Of a stretch of DNA of 64,000 nt, positions 41,521 to 51,316 are shown piece by piece. Under the pieces are notes generated by a model. It had not been told where the DNA came from, did no database searches, and saw nothing but the letters and a program-made list of their open reading frames with translations. Both the position numbers and the translations under genes were made by a program. The stretch comes from Pantoea anthophila (lineage in GTDB: Bacteria > Pseudomonadota > Gammaproteobacteria > Enterobacterales > Enterobacteriaceae). Where the stretch lies: assembly GCF_006494375.1 (NCBI RefSeq), contig NZ_VHIZ01000056.1, positions 473,067 to 537,066 on the forward strand. The letters are read 5' to 3'. How positions within the stretch are numbered: the stretch's first letter is position 1; each line of letters opens with the position of its first letter.

Positions 41521-42429
41521 TTAACGATCTTTCGGGTCGAGGGCATCACGCAGGCCATCGCCGATAAAGTTGAAACAGAACAGCGTGACCACCAGGAAGC
41601 CCGCCGGGAACAGCAACAGCCACGGCGACACTTCCATAGAGTTGGCTCCGTCGCTCAGCAGTGCGCCCCAGCTGCTCAGGGGTTCCTGCGTGCCCAGACC
41701 CAGGAAGCTCAGGAAGGATTCAAACAGGATCATACTGGGCACCAGCAGTGAGGCGTAAACCACCACCACCCCCAGCACGTTGGGCACGATATGGCGCACC
41801 ACAATTTTCCAGGTCGATACCCCACCCACATGGGCGGCTTCGATAAACTCTTTGCGCTTCAGGCTCAGCGTCTGGCCGCGCACAATACGCGCCATATCCA
41901 GCCACGACACCATGCCGATGGCGGCAAAGATCAGCAGGATGTTACGACCAAAGAAGGTCACCAGCAGGATCACGAAGAACATGAACGGGAAGGAGTTGAG
42001 GATTTCCAGAACACGCATCATGGCCGAGTCGATTTTGCCGCCCAGGTAACCGGCAATGGATCCATACAGGGTACCGACCACCACGGCGATCAGGGCGGAG
42101 GCGACGCCGACCATCAGGGAGATCCGGCCGCCAATGGCCACACGCACCAGCAGGTCACGCCCCGACGAGTCGGTGCCGAACCAGTGACCGGAAGTGGTAT
42201 CCGGCGGTGAAGACATCATCGCCCAGTCGGTATCGTCGTAGGTGAACTGTGCCACCATCGGCGCGATAATCACAAACAGCGTAATGACCAGCAGCACCAG
42301 CAGGCTGATCAGGGCTGCCCGGTTATGGATAAAACGACGACGCGCGTCCTGCCAGAGACTGCGCCCTTCTACTTCAAGCTTCTCACTGAACGCATCAAGA
42401 GCTTCGCTGTTTTTCTTACTTAACATCAT
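41521..42429 (-). CDS. oppC: Oligopeptide ABC transporter permease OppC
   Basis: A 302-residue inner-membrane permease with six predicted helices and a cytoplasmic N-terminus opening MMLSKKNSEALDAFSEKLEV, as in E. coli. The EAA loop EAAHVGGVSTWKIVVRHIVPN docks the ATPase. It follows oppB by 14 bp. Confidence 0.96.
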   Translation of the reverse strand: MMLSKKNSEALDAFSEKLEVEGRSLWQDARRRFIHNRAALISLLVLLVITLFVIIAPMVAQFTYDDTDWAMMSSPPDTTSGHWFGTDSSGRDLLVRVAIGGRISLMVGVASALIAVVVGTLYGSIAGYLGGKIDSAMMRVLEILNSFPFMFFVILLVTFFGRNILLIFAAIGMVSWLDMARIVRGQTLSLKRKEFIEAAHVGGVSTWKIVVRHIVPNVLGVVVVYASLLVPSMILFESFLSFLGLGTQEPLSSWGALLSDGANSMEVSPWLLLFPAGFLVVTLFCFNFIGDGLRDALDPKDR

Positions 42430-42443
42430 GGCGAACTCCGCAA

Positions 42444-43364
42444 TCAGTAACGAATTTTGGGATCGATGACGGCATAGAGCACGTCAACAATCGCGTTAAA
42501 CAGGATGGTCAGCAGACCGACCAGAATCGTCAGGCTCATCACCAGCGAGTAGTCGCGGTTCAGTGCGCCGTTAACAAACAGCTGACCGATGCCCGGCAGA
42601 CCGTAGATCGATTCGATCACCATCGAACCGGTGATGATGCCGACAAAGGCGGGTCCCATATAGGAGATGACCGGCAGCAGAGCCGGTTTCAGCGCATGAC
42701 GCAGCACAATGCGGCGCAGCGGTAAGCCTTTGGCGCGAGCCGTGCGGATAAAGTTGGAGTGCATCACTTCAATCATCGATCCTCGGGTGATACGGGCAAT
42801 GCTGGCAATGTAGGCCAGTGAGAGTGCCACCATCGGCAGCAGCATGTAGTTCCACTGCCCGCCATTCCAGCCCCCGCCCGGCAGCCATTTCAGGCTGATC
42901 GCGAACAGCAGGACCAGCAGCGGCGCGACCACAAAGCTGGGTATCACCACGCCGGTCATCGCCACCCCCATTACTGCGAAGTCCCACAGAGTGTTCTGTT
43001 TCAGCGCGGCGATGACCCCGGCCGTGACGCCGAGCACGATCGCCAGCAGGAACGCGGCCAGACCCAGTTTTGCCGAGACCGGGAACGCGTGCGCGACCAG
43101 ATAGTTAACCGAATAATCTTTGTATTTAAAGGATGGGCCGAAATCGCCGTGGGCCAGCTGGACCAGGTAATCGACATATTGCTTACCGATAGGATCGTTG
43201 AGGTGATATTTCGCCTCAATGTTGGCCATCACTTCCGGTGCCAGGGTGCGCTCGCCGGTAAAGGGGCTGCCGGGTGCCAGTCGCATCATAAAGAAGGAGA
43301 TGGTAATCAGGACGAACAGCGTCGGAATCGCTTCAAGCAAGCGACGCAGGATGAATTTTAACAT
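42444..43364 (-). CDS. oppB: Oligopeptide ABC transporter permease OppB
   Basis: A 306-residue permease, same length as E. coli OppB. The first helix opens MLKFILRRLLEAIPTLFVLI; the EAA-type loop is RTARAKGLPLRRIVLRHAL. It follows the oppA stop by about 90 bp, with a hairpin in between that probably lowers expression relative to oppA. Confidence 0.96.
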   Translation of the reverse strand: MLKFILRRLLEAIPTLFVLITISFFMMRLAPGSPFTGERTLAPEVMANIEAKYHLNDPIGKQYVDYLVQLAHGDFGPSFKYKDYSVNYLVAHAFPVSAKLGLAAFLLAIVLGVTAGVIAALKQNTLWDFAVMGVAMTGVVIPSFVVAPLLVLLFAISLKWLPGGGWNGGQWNYMLLPMVALSLAYIASIARITRGSMIEVMHSNFIRTARAKGLPLRRIVLRHALKPALLPVISYMGPAFVGIITGSMVIESIYGLPGIGQLFVNGALNRDYSLVMSLTILVGLLTILFNAIVDVLYAVIDPKIRY

Positions 43365-43410
43365 TGCCGTACCTACCAGGCTGTTGCTTCACAACATATA
43401 AAAAATAGTA

Positions 43411-43435
43411 AAAAGGCGGCGCGAGAAGCGCCGCC
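43411..43435 (-). terminator. Leaky terminator between oppA and oppB
   Basis: Minus-strand stem GGCGGCGC/GCGCCGCC followed by TTTTT; likely attenuates oppBCDF relative to the abundant binding protein, as known in opp operons. Confidence 0.82.
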
Positions 43436-43457
43436 ACTGCTGATAGCCTGAACGCTA

Positions 43458-45098
43458 TTAGTGTTTAATGATGTAGAAGTCTTTAGACAGCGTTTTATCC
43501 AGCGGATCTTTACCGGTATACCCACCAACGTAAGGTTTCACCAGACGCGTATTCACGTAGTAGTAAACCGGTACGATGGTGCTGTCTTTATCCAGGATCT
43601 GCTCGGCCTGCTGATAGTCCGCTGCACGGCCTTTGGCATCCGGCGCTTTGATCGCGTCACGCACCACTTTGTCAAACGCATCGCTCTTATAGTGCGAGGT
43701 GTTACTGCTGCTGTTAGAGAGCATGATGTTCAGGAAGGACGTCGGTTCGTTGTAGTCCGCACACCAGGCCGCACGCGCCACATCGAAGTTACCCTGATGA
43801 CGGGTGTCCAGGAAGGTTTTCCACTCCTGGTTTTCCAGCTTGATATTCACACCGATGTTTTTCTTCCAGATCGACGAGGCGGCAATCGCCAGCTTCTTGT
43901 GCAGATCGGAGGTGTTGTAGAGCAGGTTGAAGGTCAGCGGTTTATCCGCGGTGTAGCCCGCTTCAGCCAGCAGTTTTTTCGCTTCGGCGTTACGTTTATC
44001 CTGTGACCACTTGAACCAGTCTGGCGGCAGGATTTCCATACCGTCGGTGGCTGGCGGTGTGAAGCTGTAGGCCGGCTTCTGACCCTGGGCCAGCACTTTA
44101 TTCACCATGATGTCACGGTCCAGACCCAGCTTCAGGGCGGCACGAACGCGCGGATCGGTAAATGGCGCTTTCTGGTTATTGATTTCGTAGTAGTAGGTGC
44201 AGAGATAAGGATCGACATGCAGCTCTTTGCCGTTTTCACGCTGCAGCTTTTTGAACAGCTCGATCGGCAGGTTGTTATAGGTCATGTCGCTGCCGTTCTC
44301 GGAGAAGTAACGGTTGACGTCACTGACTTCAGAACTGATTGGCAGGTAGGTAACCTTGTTCAGCACGGTGTGCTCGTTGTCCCAGTAGTTCGGGTTACGC
44401 ACCAGCGTGATACGTTCGTTGATGACGTGTGCGTCGAGCTTAAAGGCACCGTTGCCGACCCAGTTTTGCGGCTGAGTCCACTGTTCGCCGAACTTCTCAA
44501 TCGCCGGTTTATAAACCGGTGACATCACGGAGTTGATCAGCAGCTTATCAAAATAGGGAACCGGCTCACTCAGGGTCACTTCCAGCGTGTGGTCATCAAT
44601 CGCTTTCACGCCCAGATCGGTAATGGGCTTTTTACCTGCGATGATGTCATCAACGTTCAGGATATGACCATACTGAGGATAGCTGGCGTAGGGTGAAGCC
44701 GTTTTCGGGTCAACCAGACGCTCCCAACTGTAGACGAAGTCCTGCGCGGTTACCGGCTCGCCGTTAGACCATTTGGCATTTTTACGCAGGTGGAAAGTCC
44801 ACACTTTGAAATCTTTATTTTCATAGCTTTCCGCCACGCCCGGGATCGGTTTGCCGTTGCTGTCATTGACCAGCAGACCTTCATAGAGATCGCGCGCCAC
44901 GTTATCTTCCGGCACGCCCTCGATTTTGTGCGGGTCGAGCGACTGCACTTCATCGCCATTGCCGCGAACGAGTTCCTGTTTGGCTGCCAGCTCAACGCCT
45001 GCAGGCACGGTCGCCGCGAAAGCCGCATTCCCTGCCAGGGCACTTATTGCGGCGAAGACGCCCGCTGCAATCAGGCTTTTTTTCGTGATGTTGTTCAT
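43458..45098 (-). CDS. oppA: Periplasmic oligopeptide-binding protein OppA
   Basis: A 546-residue SBP family 5 protein. The signal peptide ends around AFA before ATVPAGVELAAKQELVRGNG. Conserved SBP_bac_5 features include SLDPHKIEGVPE, ANWSNGEPVTAQDFVYSWERL-type motif near residue 105-125, and EWKTFLDTRHQGNFDV. GGAGTG precedes the ATG. It is the first gene of oppABCDF and lies about 150 bp downstream of a paralogue. Confidence 0.95.
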   Translation of the reverse strand: MNNITKKSLIAAGVFAAISALAGNAAFAATVPAGVELAAKQELVRGNGDEVQSLDPHKIEGVPEDNVARDLYEGLLVNDSNGKPIPGVAESYENKDFKVWTFHLRKNAKWSNGEPVTAQDFVYSWERLVDPKTASPYASYPQYGHILNVDDIIAGKKPITDLGVKAIDDHTLEVTLSEPVPYFDKLLINSVMSPVYKPAIEKFGEQWTQPQNWVGNGAFKLDAHVINERITLVRNPNYWDNEHTVLNKVTYLPISSEVSDVNRYFSENGSDMTYNNLPIELFKKLQRENGKELHVDPYLCTYYYEINNQKAPFTDPRVRAALKLGLDRDIMVNKVLAQGQKPAYSFTPPATDGMEILPPDWFKWSQDKRNAEAKKLLAEAGYTADKPLTFNLLYNTSDLHKKLAIAASSIWKKNIGVNIKLENQEWKTFLDTRHQGNFDVARAAWCADYNEPTSFLNIMLSNSSSNTSHYKSDAFDKVVRDAIKAPDAKGRAADYQQAEQILDKDSTIVPVYYYVNTRLVKPYVGGYTGKDPLDKTLSKDFYIIKH

Positions 45099-45228
45099 TA
45101 TTACACTCCAGTTTTATTATCGTCACCGCAGCGCTGTTCTGCCGCGGCGTCCCCCGTTTCCGGGCTCCCTTAACCCGGGAGAGTGACCCCAAAAAATTGG
45201 TCTGTTTGCTGATGCGCTTCCCGTCTGT

Positions 45229-45245
45229 CTCGCCAGGATGGCGAG
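45229..45245 (-). other. Hairpin between the two oppA paralogues
   Basis: Stem CTCGCCA/TGGCGAG directly after the second binding-protein gene, without a T run. More likely an RNA-stability element than a terminator. Confidence 0.45.
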
Positions 45246-45249
45246 CAGA

Positions 45250-46881
45250 TCAGTGTTTTTTAATAAAATAGTACTTCAGGTCTGTCATATCCTGCGGGTC
45301 TTTGCCCGTGAAACCGCCAACCCAGGGCTTCACCAGGCGCACACTGACGCGGTAGTAAACTGGCACAATGGGTGAGTCTTTGTCGAGTTGTGTTTCAGCC
45401 TGCTGATAGAGCTCCGCGCGCTGCGCCTCACTGCCCGCCGTCAGGCTCTTCGCCATCAGCTCGTCAAAGGCCGCACTGCTGTAAAAGGCGGTATTGATCG
45501 AGGCATTGCTGATCAGCATGTTGAGAAAGGTTGAAGGCTCATTGTAATCGGCGCACCAGGTGGCTCGCACCACGTCATACTGGGCCTGATGGCGGGTCTC
45601 CAGCATCGTCTTCCACTCCTGATTCTGCAGGGTGACTTTTGCGCCGAGATTTTTCTGCCACATTGAAGCGGCCGCAATCGCCTGCCGTTTATTCTGATCG
45701 GAAGTGTTATAGAGCAGCGTAAAGGTCAGCGGATTGGCGGCGTTGAATCCCGCCTCTGCCAGCAGCTTTTTCGCCGCCTCATTGCGTTGCGCCTGCGTCC
45801 AGGTAAACCAGGCTGGCGGTGTCAGCTTAATACCGGCGGTAAAGGGCGGCGTCAGGCTGTAAGCCGGAATCTGTCCCTGCCCCATAATTTTTCTGGCAAT
45901 CACCTCACGGTCGAGGGTCATCTTTAGGGCGGCGCGCACCCGTGGATCGGTGAACGGCGCCTTTTTGTTATTGATTTCATAATAAAACGTGCAGAGCAGC
46001 GGACTGATCTTCACCTCATTGCCGAGATCCCTGCGCAGCTTGCCAAACATTTCCGGCGGCAGGGCGCTGTTGGTGATGTCCGTTCCGCCACTGCGGTAGC
46101 GGTTGATATCGCTGTTTTCAGAGGCGATGGGCAGGAAGGTCCCCTGCTCAATCACCGTATGGGCATTGTCCCAGTAGTGAGGATTGCGCTTCAGAACAAT
46201 TTTTTCATTCACTACCCAGTCGCTTAAGGTATAAGCACCGTTACCGATATAGTGACCTGGCCGGGTCCAGGCATCGCCCCACTCTTTGATAGCGGGTGCA
46301 TAAACCGGCTTCAGCGCCGTGTGCGCCAGCATGGCTACCAGATAAGGCACCGGTTCAGTCAGCGTAATCTGCAGCCGGTGGTCATCGAGCGCTTTCACGC
46401 CCAGCTGATCGGGTGACGCTTTACCAGCCAGAATCGCATCGATCCCGGCAACATGGGCGGCCTGCAGATAGCTGGAGTAAGGCGACGCGGTGGCAGGGTC
46501 CACCAGCCGACGCCAGCTGTAGACAAAATCTGCGGCGGTCACCGGCTCACCATTACTCCACTTAGCATCATCCCGCAGGTTAAAGATCCAGACGGTGGGC
46601 TGCGGATTCTCCCAGCTCAGGGCAACGCCGGGGACGACCTTACCGAAATTATCGGTGTTAACCAGACCGTCCAGCAGGTTGTGAATAATATTGGATTCCG
46701 GCACACCTTCGGTTTTATGGGGATCCAGCGAAGAGACTTCACTGCCATTATTAATCACAATCTGTTGCTGCGCGGCCAGCGTCGTTCCGGGGGGAACCGT
46801 GGCGGCATAAGCCGGCGTAAACGCTATTAACAGTGCGGCGAGAGTCAGCCGCTGTTGCTGCACATTCATCATCCCAGTCAT
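45250..46881 (-). CDS. Second OppA-type peptide-binding protein
   Basis: About 543 residues, SBP family 5, clearly a paralogue of OppA next door: TVPPGTTLAAQQQIVINNGS, SLDPHKTEGVPES and NQEWKTMLETRHQAQYDVVR align throughout. It carries a signal peptide ending AYA. The start is uncertain among ATGs at 46881, 46872 and 46869 and a TTG at 46893; the first is used here. It also resembles MppA, so it may deliver other peptides (for example murein peptides) to the OppBCDF permease. Whether it is co-transcribed with oppA is unknown. Confidence 0.88.
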   Translation of the reverse strand: MTGMMNVQQQRLTLAALLIAFTPAYAATVPPGTTLAAQQQIVINNGSEVSSLDPHKTEGVPESNIIHNLLDGLVNTDNFGKVVPGVALSWENPQPTVWIFNLRDDAKWSNGEPVTAADFVYSWRRLVDPATASPYSSYLQAAHVAGIDAILAGKASPDQLGVKALDDHRLQITLTEPVPYLVAMLAHTALKPVYAPAIKEWGDAWTRPGHYIGNGAYTLSDWVVNEKIVLKRNPHYWDNAHTVIEQGTFLPIASENSDINRYRSGGTDITNSALPPEMFGKLRRDLGNEVKISPLLCTFYYEINNKKAPFTDPRVRAALKMTLDREVIARKIMGQGQIPAYSLTPPFTAGIKLTPPAWFTWTQAQRNEAAKKLLAEAGFNAANPLTFTLLYNTSDQNKRQAIAAASMWQKNLGAKVTLQNQEWKTMLETRHQAQYDVVRATWCADYNEPSTFLNMLISNASINTAFYSSAAFDELMAKSLTAGSEAQRAELYQQAETQLDKDSPIVPVYYRVSVRLVKPWVGGFTGKDPQDMTDLKYYFIKKH

Positions 46882-47454
46882 CCGAAACGCCAACCTTTTT
46901 TAAGTATCCCGACAGGCTTAAGCAAAAAGCGTTCTCACTTTGCACTTTCGGAGAAAAAAATTCACGCTGGGCCAGAAATTATCAGAAGCCATCAGAGGGC
47001 GCCAAAGTAAAATAGCTAAAATGTTAACTAATTCTCTTTTATCACGAGTTGTCACGCAGCGGAAGTGTTAATTTTCGACCTGAAAATATCATATCGATAT
47101 GAAAAATAGGCGTTTTAGTCGGAAACCCTGTGCAGACGTGCTTTGCATCATGAATACGCACGGTTTTTGGCACTTATCTTCCAAAGTCGGCATCTGGCGT
47201 GAGAAAAACCCAGCCTGATGGCTCTCAGGCGGGTGTTTATGAGGGAGGGAAGAATCAAGACAGAAGAATATGGTGTGAAAATCGTGACATTATTTCGCTG
47301 ACAAAAGTCTGTGAACCAGCCAGCAGTAATGAAATTTATAATCGACTGAATCTTTTAAGCGTGACGAATAATTGCATTGTAATGGTGCAATAAAACCGTC
47401 GATTGCACCATTACGGATCAGGTTTACGCTTCGCTGCCTGAAATAAGTGAGGCG
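46882..47454. other. Gene-free stretch upstream of the second oppA
   Basis: About 570 bp, AT-rich, containing the promoter region for the binding-protein genes and a long inverted repeat at 47380-47413. No gene with a credible ribosome site and start is visible. Confidence 0.55.
47380..47413. repeat. 12-bp perfect inverted repeat downstream of ychE
   Basis: TAATGGTGCAAT and ATTGCACCATTA separated by ten bases. It is 42 bp from the ychE stop and lacks a T run, so it is either a weak terminator or an operator-like site. Confidence 0.5.
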
Positions 47455-48102
47455 TTAATTGAGCAGTCCGGGAAATATAGACTTCAGGCCGGTAACAACA
47501 AACTCAATACCCAGGGCCATCAGTAACAGTCCCATGATACGGGTAATCACGTTAATGCCGGTCTGTCCCAGTATCCGCACCATTAAAGGCGCGGCCCGAA
47601 ACAGCAGCCAGCAACATAAGGCAAAAATGGCAATCGCCAGCGTAAAGCCCAGCAGGTTAAGCCAGCTGTGATAGCGGGTGCTCCAGACAATCGTCGAACT
47701 GATGGCACCCGGACCAGCCATCAGGGGCAGCGCCAGGGGCACCACGCCAACGCTTTCACGAATGGCCGTTTCTGACTTCTCCTGTTTGTTCTGCTTATCC
47801 TCGCCCAGCTTGCCACTGATCATCGACATCGCAATGGTCACGACCAGAATCCCGCCCGCAATGCGGAACGAGTCAATCGAGATGCCAAACACCCGCAGAA
47901 TCGCATCGCCGAGGAACAGCGAGGTCCAGAGGATAATGGCCACCGCCAGATTGGCGGTTAAATTCGTTTTATTGCGTTCAGCTGCCGCCTGATAGCGGGT
48001 CATACTGATGAACACTGGAATAATGCCGACCGGATTAACCAGCGCGAACAGCCCGACAAAGAATTTTATATAGCCTGAAAGATCTAACAGTGCAGGGTTC
48101 AC
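47455..48102 (-). CDS. ychE: YchE, MarC-family membrane protein
   Basis: A 215-residue protein with six predicted helices, the same length as E. coli YchE. LFALVNPVGIIPVFISMTRYQ and AMSMISGKLGEDKQNKQEKSE are near-identical to that protein. The start is taken at GTG 48102 with GGAG seven bases upstream; the longer frame to 48174 adds an unrelated segment. Function is unknown. Confidence 0.92.
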   Translation of the reverse strand: MNPALLDLSGYIKFFVGLFALVNPVGIIPVFISMTRYQAAAERNKTNLTANLAVAIILWTSLFLGDAILRVFGISIDSFRIAGGILVVTIAMSMISGKLGEDKQNKQEKSETAIRESVGVVPLALPLMAGPGAISSTIVWSTRYHSWLNLLGFTLAIAIFALCCWLLFRAAPLMVRILGQTGINVITRIMGLLLMALGIEFVVTGLKSIFPGLLN

Positions 48103-48561
48103 GACATGGCTCCGTAACGCAGGGGGGAAATCGCGCCTAATGTAAGTGAAAAGCGGCACAGACGCCAGATGCATACGCCGCTATTTATGCCACTTAAGGC
48201 GGAACCCATAGCGGAATCCCCCAGTGTTCCAAATGAGACTGGATTTTGTCGCTATGTCCAGCCGGATTACATGGTGCAAACAGATTCGAAACAAGGTGGC
48301 GCAAAAAGCCCGGCTGAAAGGTGTCAGCTTGGGGTTAAATTGATCTGCATCAAAATTACCCTACCCCAAACCAGGTAATCTTTTCGTAACGGAAGTATTA
48401 GCAGTCTCAATGAAAATCTGGAGGACTGCCTGACAAGACTCTTTCAGTAAACAGTTGAAAATACATGCATTTCGGGCCGATCGGACGCGTTATGACAGCG
48501 TGACTATACTCAGGGCGCAGGATTGTTTACTAAAAAAGTTTAACTTCCTCAGGAGAACACC
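48103..48561. other. Divergent ychE/adhE control region
   Basis: About 460 bp expected to carry the adhE promoters and a long leader, as in E. coli. I cannot place Cra, Fis or NarL sites reliably and see no gene. Confidence 0.55.
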
Positions 48562-51249
48562 ATGGCCGTTACGAATGTCGCTGAACTCAATGCACTGGTT
48601 GAACGTGTAAAAAAAGCCCAGCGTGAATATGCCAATTTTTCTCAACAGCAGGTCGACGCCATTTTCCGTGCCGCCGCCCTCGCCGCCGCAGACGCCCGCA
48701 TTCCTCTCGCCAGAATGGCCGTTGCCGAATCCGGCATGGGCATTGTCGAAGACAAAGTCATTAAAAACCATTTTGCGTCAGAATATATCTACAACGCCTA
48801 TAAAGATGAAAAGACCTGCGGTGTGTTAGCCACCGATGACACCTTCGGCACCATCACTATCGCCGAACCTATTGGTCTGATTTGCGGTATTGTGCCGACG
48901 ACTAACCCCACCTCTACCGCCATCTTTAAAGCGTTAATCAGCCTGAAAACCCGCAACGGTATTATCTTCTCGCCACACCCCCGTGCCAAAGATGCCACAA
49001 ACAAGGCGGCGGACATCGTGCTGCAGGCTGCCATTGCAGCCGGTGCGCCAAAAGATATTATCGGCTGGATCGATGCCCCCTCTGTTGAGCTGTCAAACCA
49101 GCTGATGCACCACCCTGACATTAACCTGATCCTCGCCACTGGCGGTCCGGGCATGGTGAAAGCGGCCTACAGCTCCGGTAAACCCGCCATCGGCGTCGGT
49201 GCCGGTAATACGCCAGTGGTGATTGATGAAACCGCCGACCTGAAGCGGGCCGTCGCCTCGATTCTGATGTCCAAAACCTTTGATAACGGGGTGATCTGCG
49301 CCTCGGAACAGTCGGTCATCGTGGTTGATGCGGTCTACGACGCAGTGCGTGAGCGTTTTGCCAGCCACGGCGGTTACCTGCTGCAGGGAGCGGAGCTGAG
49401 CGCGGTGCAGAATATCATTCTGAAAAACGGCGGTCTGAACGCCGCCATCGTCGGCCAGCCCGCGTTCAAAATTGCGGAGATGGCAGGCATCAGCGTGCCA
49501 CCCAGCACCAAAATCCTGATTGGCGAAGTGAAACTGGTGGACGAATCTGAACCCTTTGCCCATGAAAAACTTTCGCCAACCCTGGCAATGTACCGGGCGA
49601 AAGATTTCAACGACGCGGTAGATAAAGCAGAAAAACTGGTCGCCATGGGCGGTATCGGCCACACCTCGTGCCTCTATACCGACCAGGATAACCAGACCGA
49701 ACGTGTGCACTACTTTGGCGACAGGATGAAAACCGCGCGTATTTTGATCAATACGCCCGCTTCTCAGGGCGGTATCGGGGACCTCTACAACTTCAAACTG
49801 GCCCCCTCTCTGACGCTGGGTTGTGGTTCCTGGGGCGGCAACTCGATTTCAGAGAACGTCGGTCCGAAACACCTTATCAACACCAAAACTGTCGCCAAGC
49901 GAGCTGAGAATATGTTGTGGCATAAACTTCCTAAATCTATCTACTTCCGTCGCGGTTCCCTGCCCATTGCGCTGGAAGAGGTGGCAACGGACGGCGCGAA
50001 ACGGGCCTTTATCGTGACTGACCGCTTCCTGTTCAATAACGGTTATGCCGATCAGGTCACCCGCGTTCTGAAATCACACGGTATTGAAACGGAAGTCTTC
50101 TTTGAAGTGGAAGCCGATCCGACGCTGAGCATTGTGCGTAAAGGTGCCGAGCAGATGAACAGCTTTAAACCGGACGTGATCATCGCGCTGGGTGGCGGCT
50201 CCCCGATGGACGCAGCGAAAATCATGTGGGTGATGTATGAACATCCGGAAACCCACTTTGAAGAGCTGGCGCTGCGCTTCATGGATATCCGTAAACGTAT
50301 CTACAAGTTCCCGAAAATGGGCGTCAAGGCGCGCATGGTGGCCATCACCACCACATCCGGCACCGGTTCAGAAGTGACACCGTTTGCCGTCGTCACCGAT
50401 GATGCGACCGGCCAGAAATATCCTCTCGCTGACTATGCGCTGACCCCGGATATGGCGATTGTCGATGCCAACCTGGTGATGGAAATGCCCCGCTCACTCT
50501 GTGCCTTCGGCGGCCTGGATGCGGTTACCCATGCGCTGGAAGCCTATGTGTCTGTGCTGGCGAATGAATACTCAGACGGCCAGGCACTGCAGGCACTGAA
50601 ACTGCTGAAAGAGAACCTGCCCGCCAGCTACGCGGAAGGTGCCAGAAATCCGGTGGCGCGCGAACGTGTTCACAATGCGGCCACTATCGCCGGTATCGCC
50701 TTTGCTAACGCCTTCCTTGGGGTCTGTCACTCCATGGCGCATAAGTTGGGGTCAGAGTTCCACATTCCGCACGGTCTGGCTAACGCCCTGTTAATCTCGA
50801 ACGTCATCCGCTACAACGCAAATGACAACCCGACCAAACAGACCGCGTTCAGCCAGTATGACCGCCCACAGGCGCGCCGTCGCTACGCGGAAGTTGCTGA
50901 CCACCTGGGCCTGAGCGCCCCAGGCGACCGCACCGCGCAGAAAATTGAGAAGCTGCTGGCCTGGCTGGATGAGATCAAGACTGAGCTCGGCATTCCGACC
51001 TCTATCCGTGAAGCCGGCGTACAGGAAGCGGACTTCCTGGCCAAAGTCGACAAGCTGGCCGATGATGCGTTTGATGACCAGTGTACCGGCGCAAACCCAC
51101 GCTATCCGCTGATTGCCGAGCTGAAACAGATTATGCTCGACACCTACTACGGCCGTGAGTTTGTCGAACCTTTCTCAAGCGTTGCCGAAGCGGTCGCTGA
51201 ACAGCCGGTGAAAGAGGTTAAAGCGGAGAAGAAAGCGAAGAAAGTCTGA
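48562..51249 (+). CDS. adhE: Bifunctional aldehyde-alcohol dehydrogenase AdhE
   Basis: An 895-residue fermentation enzyme reducing acetyl-CoA to acetaldehyde and then ethanol; it assembles into spirosomes. The N-terminal ALDH half has the catalytic cysteine in GVICASEQSV; the Fe-dependent ADH half (from about residue 450) has GGGSPMDAAK, GGLDAVTHALEAY and HSMAHKLGSEFHIPHG with the iron histidines. A lysine-rich tail (KEVKAEKKAKKV) ends the protein. AGGAG precedes the ATG. Confidence 0.97.
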   Translation: MAVTNVAELNALVERVKKAQREYANFSQQQVDAIFRAAALAAADARIPLARMAVAESGMGIVEDKVIKNHFASEYIYNAYKDEKTCGVLATDDTFGTITIAEPIGLICGIVPTTNPTSTAIFKALISLKTRNGIIFSPHPRAKDATNKAADIVLQAAIAAGAPKDIIGWIDAPSVELSNQLMHHPDINLILATGGPGMVKAAYSSGKPAIGVGAGNTPVVIDETADLKRAVASILMSKTFDNGVICASEQSVIVVDAVYDAVRERFASHGGYLLQGAELSAVQNIILKNGGLNAAIVGQPAFKIAEMAGISVPPSTKILIGEVKLVDESEPFAHEKLSPTLAMYRAKDFNDAVDKAEKLVAMGGIGHTSCLYTDQDNQTERVHYFGDRMKTARILINTPASQGGIGDLYNFKLAPSLTLGCGSWGGNSISENVGPKHLINTKTVAKRAENMLWHKLPKSIYFRRGSLPIALEEVATDGAKRAFIVTDRFLFNNGYADQVTRVLKSHGIETEVFFEVEADPTLSIVRKGAEQMNSFKPDVIIALGGGSPMDAAKIMWVMYEHPETHFEELALRFMDIRKRIYKFPKMGVKARMVAITTTSGTGSEVTPFAVVTDDATGQKYPLADYALTPDMAIVDANLVMEMPRSLCAFGGLDAVTHALEAYVSVLANEYSDGQALQALKLLKENLPASYAEGARNPVARERVHNAATIAGIAFANAFLGVCHSMAHKLGSEFHIPHGLANALLISNVIRYNANDNPTKQTAFSQYDRPQARRRYAEVADHLGLSAPGDRTAQKIEKLLAWLDEIKTELGIPTSIREAGVQEADFLAKVDKLADDAFDDQCTGANPRYPLIAELKQIMLDTYYGREFVEPFSSVAEAVAEQPVKEVKAEKKAKKV

Positions 51250-51273
51250 TAGTACCGTTCTGATAACCTGATA

Positions 51274-51299
51274 AAAAAACCCGCCGCGGCGGGTTTTTT
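51274..51299. terminator. Bidirectional terminator adhE/tdk
   Basis: Palindrome CCCGCCGCGGCGGG flanked by A7 and T6. Confidence 0.93.
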
Positions 51300-51316
51300 A
51301 CTTGCTGAAAAACGTG

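Noticed and set aside
47380..47413. NtrC site reading of the GGTGCA/TGCACC dyad
   Set aside because: The half-sites are in the opposite order and too far apart compared with NtrC sites, and no sigma-54 promoter was seen nearby.
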